Below, in pieces: positions 45,901 to 55,277 of a stretch of DNA of 64,000 nt; positions within the stretch are counted from its first letter, which is position 1, and each line of letters starts with the position of its first letter. The notes below the pieces were generated by a model. It ran no database searches. It was not told the origin of the DNA and was given only the letters and a program-made list of their open reading frames with translations. The stretch is from Tetraselmis striata. Taxonomy: Eukaryota; Chlorophyta; Chlorodendrophyceae; Chlorodendrales; Chlorodendraceae. The DNA is taken from NCBI GenBank assembly GCA_006384855.1, contig VCJN01001596.1:167812-231811 (forward strand), given 5' to 3'. The translations under genes were made by a program, and so were the position numbers.

Positions 45901-47393
45901 TGCGCGTCACTGTCGTGCACGTTGTACTCTGGGTCCTTGTACGCCAGCTGCTTGATGAGCTCCTCCTTGTTCTCCTTGTCCGCGGGGGGCTGATGGAGCC
46001 GTGTGACAGAAAGCGGGTCACCCGCCAAGCCGCATCACCCGGCAGGGCTGCCAGCGCCTCTTGTGGCAAGCAGGGCTCCCGTGGGCGCTCACCTTGTATG
46101 GCTTATGGTCTGGGATCTCCATCACCAGGTCACCGCCCCCAGCAGGTCGCGGAATGAATGCGAGCCCTGCAGGGGGGCAAGCGCAGCGTGAGCACTGCCG
46201 CACCATCCATGCCATGCCGCCCTTTTGCAATCCCCCCCCCCCCCCCCCCCCCCCCCCAAACATATGGCATGTGGTATATACGGCATACCATATGCCATAG
46301 TATATACATGCCATGGTATATATGGCATATATGGTATATGGCCAATGCTATGGTATGCAAGACCGACTCCTGCCAGGTTATGCTGCATCTGCCCGCTAGG
46401 GTGGTGGAGGTACATGCGCAGCCTGGAGCGGGTGCATGGCTCTCACCAATCGGCGGGTTGGGCAAGCCCTGGATGTGCAGCTCCTTGCGGCGTGTGAAGC
46501 CGTGGGAGGTGCGGTCGTAGTAGGTGTGAGCGATGATGGAGGCCTCCACGTGCCAGAAGCCGTGGATGGTCTCCCCGGCCTCGAGGATGCTGCCCACGGG
46601 CGGGAGGAGCCCCTTGTTGGTGAAGGGGTGCGTCACCTGCAGGCGCCGCCTGAACTTGGGCACGCCCCGCTCTGCAACCAGCGCACGCAGGCCTGCTCAG
46701 CATGCTGCGGGAGCGCGCCCAGATTCCTGTTCTGTGATGCGCTCGGCGCGGCCACCCTGTGCGATGTAACGGTGCTGTCAGATGAGTGAATGGTGGATTC
46801 ACGAAGCTGGGGGACACACCATCGAGCTCGAGGAACTCATACAGGAAGATGCCCTGCTCCAAGCTGTTCTTGCTTGTGACCACAAATAGGTCAGGGTACG
46901 TGGAGCTGAATACATGCGCAACGCCCACAGGCGTACTTGTCGCGCCCGCCGCAAGGGGAACCACCACCTTCCCCGTCGAGAACTGAATTCGGGGAGAGAC
47001 AACAGGATGCGGCTCAGGCATCTGTGAGGTGGTGAGTGGCAGCAACATGGCAAGGCAGTCAATGTATCAGAGAAACTGCTGCCCAGGGGCGAAGTGCTAT
47101 GCGCGTCCGGCTGTATGCCCCCCTGGGTATGCCCCCCGCCCATGTCTTTCTGTCGGTGGAAGAGCGTAAACCTGATGTCCAGAGTCCTCCTCACTGTAGA
47201 AAGCGGCTGAAAGTGGCCTGAATTCACAAGAAAGCGAGAGCTCCGTGTCAAGGCCGCATGCATGTCATTGTGTTGTCGTCCAAAGGGGCACAGCGCACTG
47301 GGCACACCTGCCACTCTCCGGTGGGGAGCTTTCCAGCTCGGCGGTCCACGCTGCACTGCAGAGGAGGGCCGCAAGCGTAAGGCGCAGCAACAT
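42973..47393 (-). CDS. FG-GAP (VCBS) repeat type I membrane protein, 14 exons, 897 aa
   Basis: Exons (minus): 47393-47308, 47217-47172, 47021-46803, 46669-46447, 46166-46093, 45989-45798, 45710-45487, 45346-45208, 45006-44809, 44679-44434, 44331-44062, 43967-43887, 43764-43514, 43417-42973. All junctions have GT-AG ends and join in phase, giving 2694 bases. A signal peptide opens it (MLLRLTLAALLCSAAW, cut near TA|E). The outer part has FG-GAP-type blocks with calcium loops DWDGDGRID (exon 9) and DWNGDGTLD (exon 10), a degenerate DWDLDNVFD (exon 11), and VVGSAYG, VVGGEGS and LVGEESG strands. A Glu-rich stretch (DEEEEEQEEEAGEE) follows, then one membrane segment (GGFLLGAACMGAAMLA, about 850-870) and a short basic tail. 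The likely role is a cell-surface or secretory-path beta-propeller binding calcium and ligand. The layout resembles plant DEX1, but homology was not tested. Confidence 0.88.
46232..46345. repeat. C26 tract plus AT-rich CATA/ATGGTATA repeat in FG-GAP intron
   Basis: A C run (46232-46257) is followed by about 85 bases of partly palindromic words (CATATGGCAT, GGTATATA, ATGCCAT). It lies in the intron between exons 4 and 5 of the FG-GAP gene. On the sense strand the homopolymer reads as G. Confidence 0.85.
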
Positions 47394-48887
47394 TGCCGCG
47401 TCACGCGGACACGCTGACCCTGTGGATGGTAGTATCTGTGGGCGCGGATGCTTCGCGAACGGACCCCGCCACCGCCGCTTGGTACTCTCCAACATTTATC
47501 GCCGCGTATTCAGCGCGCCGCCATCCCGCTTTCGGGTATAGTGCTGCCTCTGCTACCACAACAGCGGATAGGGGCAAGCTGGCGACTCCTGTGGGCGCCG
47601 TGCCATGCAGGCACAGACGTATGAAGTCCACCCAGCTGCCTGGCCCCAGGGGCCGGGTTGCGCTAGGGGCAGGCAAGAGCAGTGCCGTCAGCGAAGGAAC
47701 TGCTGCATCGCGGTCGCCCGCCTTGATGACTGCTTCGACGCGTCCCACCGCGGGCAAAGCGGGTCGCCCTCTGAGCGCCAAACTTTATAGGCGGATATAC
47801 CCTGGCCCATCTGAGTGTGTGTGCTAATTGTGGGGGTTACCTACCGGTTCCTTGCCGACAGCGCAACACGATGGCGGGCGTAGTCCGCGGTATTATCAGC
47901 CAACCGCTCACGCCGGCCCGCCCCGAGATGTTACTGTGCTGGGGACCAACAGCATTTTAACCGAGACCTGAGCTCCGGCTGGCGGATCCGTTGCCCGTCC
48001 ACGACGTTGCCGAGCGGGAAAGGTGAACGAACCTACTCGGGGCCAGCAAGTTCGATGTCGTTCTGCAAGTTCTGGGGCTGTCGTCGTTGTAGCTGTGCAT
48101 CGAGATGATGGCTCCTTGTAACTCGGGCGCTCTGCCAGCACCCGTACTCGTATAGTCATCACAGTGGCGCGTAGACGCGCCGAGGCCGGTGGAGCAAGGG
48201 GGGCCGGGGCGAGGGGGGGGGGGGGGGGATCAGTCCCATCATCAGATTCATTGAGATCGCGTTATCATTTATTTATTTACAATCGCGTCGTCCATATATA
48301 AGGATTACGCGTTACTGCAGTTACGTATCGTCTAGCATGTGGGGATTGGTCGCTGTATCAATGAGGATTATAATATTATTATTAATTACATCAGGGCTTT
48401 CACAAATGCGCACTACAAACAGAACTAACAGCAATTATGAAAGGTTGCCAGCAAAAGAGAGACATGAGCATGAAGACAAAGTCGAGCAGGAGGCCAGGGA
48501 GCCAAGAACCAAGGAGGAGCCAAGGGAACCACGAAGTCGCTTAGCTGCCAGGAACCAAAGGGACCACCGCCCCGGGGTCGGATATCAGCCGCGGCGAGGA
48601 CGCTTGCAGCTAATGAGGATTATAATAATAGTCGTCCCATGGGGAGCCGGAAAAAGGCGTTAAGGATCATGTATAGTGTGGTTAAGGAACCGAGATCTTC
48701 GGAAAATCGGTGGGCGGGCGGGCACCGTTTAATCCACTTTGGTGTATTCAGTTTATCGCCTGGAATACTGCTTTATGTATTGTTGTCAACCGACGAGTCA
48801 TCCACCTGGCAGCCAAGCAGACGCCGCCCGCCGCAAACCATGCCGAGCGCGGCAAATAGCACCAAGAATATAAATTGCACCAAGTAC
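47394..48887. other. Upstream of FG-GAP gene; no further gene
   Basis: Presumed 5' untranslated and promoter region of the minus-strand FG-GAP gene, without a clear TATA box. A G run lies at 48213-48228. From 48330 composition is A-rich, with GAGGATTATAATA words at 48361 and 48615. No supported ORF. Confidence 0.4.
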
Positions 48888-48972
48888 TTCAATTGATTTA
48901 CGTGCTAATCCGCTGCTCTCCGCCGCCCGGATTGAGTTGCTCTTAGGGCTTGCCATCTCTATCTAACTATAG
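48888..48972 (-). repeat. Shared retroelement 3' tail, minus copy a
   Basis: Reads on the minus strand as GATGGCAAGCCCTAAGAGCA, a GGCGGAGAGCAGCG core, and AATCAATTG. It stands 180 bases from a second minus copy, with no ORF between. Confidence 0.7.
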
Positions 48973-49151
48973 CATGGACACAAGTGTGTATTACACCTCC
49001 GGCTACCCGCCTTCCTATTATGTTTTTGTCCCCGCCTTCTTCCGTTGCAGCCTTGGGTTGCCCCGCGTGTCTACTATCGCCGGCTTCGCGGCTTCTCCTT
49101 CTTCCGCGCCCAGTTCGGCATGTATAGAGCCCCAAAATTGAAATTAAGAGT

Positions 49152-49228
49152 TAAATTGATTTACAACGTGCTGACTTGCTGCTCTTCGATCACTGCCCAA
49201 GCCGAGTTGCTTTTAGGACGTGCTTGAT
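49152..49228 (-). repeat. Shared retroelement 3' tail, minus copy b
   Basis: On the minus strand it has CCTAAAAGCAACTCGG, GAGCAGCAAGTCAGC and TTGTAAATCAATTT. An ORF2 C-terminal relic lies upstream on the same strand (49758-49387), so this looks like the true end of that element. Confidence 0.7.
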
Positions 49229-49386
49229 CCAACCGCTGTGGGAACCCTAGGGATTACGGATTCATCTTCCGGCCTTCCTCCTTTTTGCACGCACCCCTCA
49301 TCCTTCTTTCATCCCGCTTGATATTGGTCGCCCCCCCCCTGCCGTAGCGGGGGGGTCGTGTATGGTGATCTGCGGAAGCTTGTATG

Positions 49387-49758
49387 TCAACGGTGGGTGT
49401 GCGTGTGAGGTTTGTGGGAGGTACTGGGGTTGGACATGGCAGGTTGGAGGGACTGTCGGGATATGCGGAAGAGTGTATGTAGCCGTCCGATTAAGCAGTG
49501 TCTGTGGAGTTTTCTACATAGGCGGATTGCAGCGGCGCTGGGAGGTGGAGGGGGTTTGTCCGGAGGTTGCTTCTTGGGGCGGAGGACCGTGAGGTTATGG
49601 ATGGCTTCTACTAGTGTGACTTTGTGCATGGTACCGCTGCCGCGGCTGATGGTGACGGGGATGATTTCAATCGGACACTGCCAGCCTTGTTGACGTAGGG
49701 CGTTCACCATCATGTGTTGGTATTTTCCGCGGATGGATGAGAGCGTGTACGGTGGCAT
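49387..49758 (-). pseudogene. Non-LTR retrotransposon ORF2 C-terminal fragment
   Basis: The 123-codon frame reads SIRGKYQHMMVNALRQQGW, then a stretch with EIIPVTISRGSGTMHKV, a helix (EAIHNLTV), and KLHRHCLIGRLHTL. This order (basic helix, beta pair, helix, KLH..H helix) is what I expect after the reverse transcriptase in algal LINE ORFs. A G/C-rich linker (PPDKPPPPP) interrupts it. No catalytic motif remains. The family is not certain. Confidence 0.4.
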
Positions 49759-50518
49759 GATTGAGATCAGTGCAGTATTTGAATTCGATTATCTGTGTTT
49801 TTTTGTCAACTATGCTTGGATCGCTGCTGGGAGATATGGTTTCGGTGCCCGGGTCCTAGTCGAATCCGACGGCGCGTACTGCGTCCGGCTTGCAGTGTTT
49901 AGGGCGGAGGTGGGGGGGGGGGGGGGGGGGGAAGCATGGTCGTGGGGAGGTGCTTGGGCGGCGCTGGGATCTTCAGTTTCCCCTTCTTGGGTGTCCGCTA
50001 GGCGCGGTCAGCCTTGCGTCGGCCTCTCCGAGATCCGCCTAGGGGTGGGGAGGGGGTCTGTACGACTCGGACGGGGGCATCTTACTCGCGAGGGCTGTTC
50101 GAAATAAAATCGTGTTCTCGTACCTCGGTACGACCCGCGACCGACCTGCATAAAATCTGGCGTACCCCCTACCCGTATGTGTTCCACATGTGAATCACTA
50201 GAATCCCGGCCTAGTACAGCGGAGTGTTCGGCGGCGCCTTGCGGCCGCTCCGTTCGGAACACCCGGGAAGCCCTCAGCCGTCCCGCGAGAACGGGCGAGG
50301 GCGGCCAGCGCGAGGAGACAAGAGCCCGGCACTTAAAGGCGGGGCGGGCGTTCGGGGCGGAGAGGCCGGGCATGGCAGCGACTCCGGGGCCAGAAGAAAT
50401 GAGCCGGAGTGCCCTGAGGGAGTCGCAGCCATGCATGCAGCGGGAGGAGTCAGCTTGCAGTCAGCTCGGTCTGACCATGGACGGGCGGCTATAGCGACGA
50501 GGCGCGATGTGGAGGCGA

Positions 50519-51140
50519 GCGGCGCGCGGGCGAGCATGACCGGCATGCCGACCGCGGAGCGACGACACGCGGACGGGCGGGTGGGGGGGGGGGGGGGGGG
50601 GGGGGAAGAGGTGCCCACCTTTCCCCCTCAAGACCCCCTTGGGGATCCTACCGCAAGAGCTCAGGCGGGCGAGATGGAGGCAGCATCGGCGGACCGCGGC
50701 CGAGGCCGGCGGACCGCCACAGCCGGCGTGGTGGGGCGATCAACGCCGCGACCTGCGGGATATTTTCAGCGATGGTGGCAGGTGGAGCCAAGACGCACGA
50801 CAACCGAAGATTGCGCGGTGCCGGTGCATTACCAATGTACTGGAAAAACCTTGTCGGGGGTGTGGCGAGTACTGCATTCGTAATCCCCGTACTGCCAATT
50901 AGCGGTAGTAGCTCGTACTGGCGACTACCTGTAGTTATCCGAAATAACATCACAGCTATTGATCACGTGATGGAAGGAGGCGGGGCTTGGAAACGAAAGG
51001 GAATGGCCGGCGGAAGCCTGAGCTGCAATTACGCTATATGTCTTCCCTACTATGATTAGAGATGGCAGGCCCTAAGAGCAACTTAAAACCCGACTGGGCG
51101 GTGGAGAGAAGCAGACTAGCACGTTGTAATCAATTTCAAT
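50519..51140 (+). repeat. Retroelement 3' unit, plus copy 1
   Basis: Begins GCGCGCGGGCGAGCATGACC, runs through a G23 tract (50583-50605), the word CCCTTGGGGATCCTACCGCA (50633), a GATGGTGGCAGGTGGAGCC block, TCACGTGATGGAAGGAGG (50962-50979) and the shared tail (51056-51140) with TTGTAATCAATTTCAAT. The whole aligns with 52273-53213 and, inverted, with 3426-4026. No ORF2 is attached. It may be a SINE-like unit or the 3' untranslated region of a LINE. Confidence 0.65.
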
Positions 51141-51297
51141 GTTATTAGGCGCGGTCGGCGATGTTGATGCGCACGGAACCGTGTTTTTGATTTTGTCGCG
51201 GTTAGGTCGGAGATCAGCGTGTCTCTGTTGGGGGGGAAGAAGTCGGCCACATGTTTGCTGCCCGCATCCGTGAAAAGTACGTGCCTGCGACCGCCGT

Positions 51298-51858
51298 TCA
51301 GGGCTTCCAACTCGTTGAGGAGGAGTTTAAGCGTGTTGTTGTGTCGTATGTCTTAAAGCTGGCCATGGAGGGGCAGTTGCCTGCCATATAGCCGTTGTTA
51401 GTGGGGTCTTTGCCGCATTTCATGCATGTGAAGGACGGCTGGCTATTGCGTCTCATTCGGCTTGAGTGTGTTTGCCACATGAATTCCAGCCTATGGATTC
51501 TTCATGGTGGTGATATCCGAGGGGGTGACGAGGTCCGGCATTGCACCTGTGGCCAATGCTTGGTCTATGAGGTGGGAGTGTAGAATTTCGTCGGAGGCGT
51601 CGCAGCCTTTCTACGCGTTGGCGTGTTTCCGGAGGGCGGTTTTCAGGTTTTGGGGGGTGTAAGTGGTGGTAACGTCGGCGCGCCTTGGCATAGGGTCAGC
51701 CACGCGTCATCGGCCGGTCCGGGATTTGCGCCTACGGTTACGATAGTGAAAGGTGGGATTGTGCCGTTGGCTACTTCACCGGCGGTGGTGTCGGCTTGTT
51801 CGTTGCCTTCGATCGCAATATGGGCTTTGAATTTATGGAGGATGGTTCGGAGTCCCAA
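51298..51858 (-). pseudogene. Non-LTR retrotransposon RNase H and CCHC relic
   Basis: At 51858-51643 the frame contains LHKFKAHIAIEGNEQADTTA, the C-terminal core of an RNase H domain with its H..K.H.....GN..AD pattern. At 51480-51298, in another frame, CMKCGKDPTNNGYMAGNCP matches the terminal zinc finger of LINE ORF2 proteins. Order and strand agree (RNase H, then finger). Stops separate the pieces. The fragment ends where the plus-strand tail (51140) begins, so the two pieces lie tail to tail. Confidence 0.6.
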
Positions 51859-52272
51859 ATCCGCTCAGTGTCGGAGTTGGCGTACTATGTGCCGGCGGCG
51901 CCAGCAAGCGCTATCGGGACTACGAGTAGTATTTGAAAATCCCCCGTAGCAGGGCTCCCCGGGCGTCGTAGGATCCGCCACAACCGGCCACCCCGCTCAG
52001 CCCCCTGCCGCACCCGGCCGGGCACGGGTCTTAGGGGTTACTAGCGCCCACTAAGTGGAGGTGGGGGTGGTGCCCCCAGGCGTGCCGCACCCAAGATCCT
52101 CCGCTCATGGTGGACCTCTGCCTGGCGGTGGGCGCCAAGGTTATGTGTTTGGTGCAGACGTAGAGATCGGCCTGGGTTGCGGTGATATGGGGCCACTTTT
52201 CTTGACGTTGTGCATGATTGATTAATGCCGACGGACAGGCGGCCACAACGGCATGGCGCGCGGCGGCAGAGA

Positions 52273-53213
52273 ACGGCGCGCATGCGAGTAGGACCGGCCT
52301 GCCGCCCGCCACGGAGCGACGACACGCGGACGGGTCGCAGAGGGGGGGGGGGGGGGGGGGGGGTTGGTGCCCGCCTTTATCCCCACCAGTCCCCCTTGGG
52401 GATCCTACCGCAAGAGCTCATGCGTAGATCGGGGAGGGCGAGGACGACGAAGACGATGAATTACATGAATCCTGGCGCGTCCCCTACTCCAACTCTGACG
52501 ACAGCTTCCAGTTCCCGTTCTCACACCCATGGCGTGCCCGCCACTTCCGCTCTCAACCCATTCCCGCCCCAATTCAACCTCTATGCCTCCCTTCACCCGC
52601 ATTCCCAACCTCAGCGGCATTGGCGGCTCACGAGATGCGGGGGGGATGGCGGCGGCGACCGCATCGATGCATCACCCGGCCCGCCCCGCGTTTCGGTCAG
52701 ACCGGGTCCAGACGGAGCAGAGGCGTGACGGACGTGCGGTGTAACAGGGGCGCCATCACGAGATGGCGGTAGCAATGGCGGACCGCGGCCGAGGCCGGCG
52801 GCGGGATCGCCAAAGCCGGCGCGGCGGGCGCTATCAACGCCGCGATCATTCAGGATATTTTCAACGATGGCGGCCGGTGGAGCCAAGAGCAGCACGGCGA
52901 CCGTAAATTGCGCGGGGCTGGTGCATTATTGATGTACAAGAAAACCTTTTCAGGGTTGGGGAGAGTATTGCATTGGTATTCTCCGTACTCCCAATTAGCG
53001 GTAATCGCTCGTATAGGCGATTGCCCGTAGGCATCCGGAAATATCACCGTTGCAAATCACGTGATGGAAGGAGGCGGGACGTGGAAACGAAAGAGGGTGG
53101 CTGAAACCTTAAGCTGTAGCTAAACTATAATGGTTAAAGATAGTGGGCCCTAAGAGCAGCTCACTTTGAGCGGCGGAGAGCAGCACGCTAACATGTTGTA
53201 ATTACTTTCGATT
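52273..53213 (+). repeat. Retroelement 3' unit, plus copy 2
   Basis: Same modules as 50519-51140: ACGGAGCGACGACACGCGGA, a G22 tract (52342-52363), CCCTTGGGGATCCTACCGCA (52393), GATGGCGGCCGGTGGAGCC, TCACGTGATGGAAGGAGG (53058-53075) and the tail at 53131-53213. It is about 320 bases longer because of an insert (52430-52740) absent from copy 1. Confidence 0.65.
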
Positions 53214-53460
53214 CCAATTGTTGCCGACGGGTTGTGGCGCTCGACGGCCGTGGTGACGTCATGATGGGGGTTTGCGACTTCATTATGGGGTACGAGCACC
53301 GCAGTGTCGGACTGGGGGCTGCCACTGTATCGCCCTGTCGATGGTAGATTAGCAATGCCGCTATAGTAGTACCATTGTTTAGATCGCTTAGGTATACTAG
53401 GTAATCTAGATTTGCGCTCATCGCGCATATGGGCCTCATTAGCGCGCTGCGCGCGCCTAG

Positions 53461-53547
53461 GCTCGGAGCTCGGAGCACGCAGTAGTGGAGCTCGGAGCTC
53501 GGAGCACGCAGTAGTGGAGCTCGGAGCTCGGAGCTGGGGGCACGCAC
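53461..53547. repeat. 29-bp minisatellite, about 2.8 copies
   Basis: Two perfect units start at 53461 and 53490 (GCTCGGAGCTCGGAGCACGC and so on) and a third, diverged unit at 53519. Confidence 0.85.
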
Positions 53548-55048
53548 ATCGCGGAGCGCCTCAGTGCTTGTAAGCACTTCTTTATTTCCAGCAACTCATC
53601 GCCTCACCCTCCGCCTATCCACTCACGCACACAAAAGAGCCAAAGTCAAATTCCGCGCTCTACACGCCCATGAGGGTGATCGGGTTTCATAAGGATTGTT
53701 TATAGACTGCCGAGGTATGTCTAGTCTGGTTGCATGTTTTAAAAGCTAGCCATGAAATTCCGGGCACACGAGTAGCCCACAAGATGGGGGATGGGTGTAG
53801 TGCGCATGAAGCGCGTGCTACAACAAAGGAGAGTGGACCGTCGCCTGCCGTGAAGGCAGGTTGTTACCCCAGCTGGCCCCACGTGTATCATGCGCGCGGA
53901 CTTGTGCGCCTTAGTTACGGAGCCGGCCGGTTCAACTCGTAAACGGGCGGAATAGGAAACCCCATAAATAAACTAGCTTAGATAAATTGACAAGGAAAGT
54001 TTGGTTTGCCGACGTAGAAAAGCCGGGCGAAGCATGCCAACGGGTGGTTCATGGGCAGGGATGTGAGAGCGATGTGATCAAGTAGGTAAGAATGAGATCG
54101 CTATTAGAATACCATGACACCGGGGATGTAGTAATATACTGCAATAATTTTGACGGATATAACAACAATGTGCATCCAATCTAGTATCGGTCGTAGGTTG
54201 TATCAAAGGCATATGGGCAGTAACAGGTGGACATCCAAACGGAAATAAGAGCACTTTACGTTCCCAATTATGTACGGTCACCTAGCAATTTAGACACAAC
54301 ACCTCCATAATGGTACGTTGTCGTCAAATAGCGAAAATGTGCCATACTTGACACGCTTCGCAGTAGATAAATGTTATGTATACATACGGGATTCGGGAGA
54401 TGTACATTTGTTCCGCCTGTCAAAAAAGGTTTTACGTGGGTACGATCAATCGCGAGAGCCCCGCTCTCCCCGTGCTTTAATGCACCCCTGCCGCACCACC
54501 ACGTCGGCGAGCAGAGCGCCATGGAGCGTGCCATCTCGCCGGTGAGTGGAGGGGAAAGCAAAGTCATAAGTCTCCACGGTAAACTGAAGTCCTTACTCGT
54601 GATAGGCCCATGTGGAGCCTTTGACCTGCAACGCTAAGGGCCCATGTAACAAATGTAGATCCAAACGGAATCGGGCATCGGGTGACCGGCATTACAAAGC
54701 GCCCCCAACCCTCCCCGACCGGAACTCTGGCTTTGCTCGGTCCTGGGTCCATGAAAGCCTAATACCCTTGGCTTCGCATGGTGGCCCTTTCGTGGCCGTC
54801 TGTTTTGGGTTCGGCTGCCGGTGGACGCGACTACATGTAGTAGCGCTCGTTAATTCCCACTTTTCGACACACCCATATGAACGCCCACGATTCATCCCCT
54901 CGATGGTAGAAAGCTTTAACTCAATATCTGTTGCTTCCATCAAGTCGCAATCCTGTGAGATGGCTGCTAGTAGGGCCACTCACAACGAGGTTTAAAGCTG
55001 CGCGACGGTGATGCATGCAGTTTGCATAACCGAATGGCCAGTCGCTAT
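53548..55048. other. No gene recognised
   Basis: ORFs of up to 127 codons (54612-54995) show no known domain, although the start has paired cysteines (CNAKGPCNKC). Nothing else was seen. Confidence 0.35.
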
Positions 55049-55277
55049 GCGACAGTCTCAACAAGATAGAGGCTCAAAGACAAACAAAGGTGGGTGTGCA
55101 GTGGTGGTGCAAAGGCCAGAGGCTACAGTGTTTTTGGAATAGAACAATTGTTACAAGTTGCCTCTGGCCTTTGCACCACCACTGCACACCCACCTTTGTT
55201 TAGCCTCTGGCCTTTGCACCACCACTGCACACCCACCTTTGTTTGTCTTTGAGTCTCTATCATGTTGAGACTGTCGC
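55049..55277. repeat. Long inverted repeat (foldback/hairpin)
   Basis: The arm 55049-55122 is the reverse complement of 55204-55277 over about 74 bases, with only about two mismatches. A second copy of the right-arm core (about 45 bases) stands in tandem at 55157-55201. The transcript would form a long near-perfect hairpin. It could be a foldback transposon or a small-RNA precursor. Confidence 0.85.

Noticed and set aside
46130..46663. 177-codon minus ORF read as one protein
   Set aside because: Only its first part is an exon of the FG-GAP gene; the rest crosses the intronic poly-C tract and CATA repeat.
47401..47781. 127-codon minus ORF upstream of the FG-GAP gene
   Set aside because: It lies in the presumed 5' region of that gene, opposite other open frames, and shows no domain; the signal peptide at 47393 is the better start.
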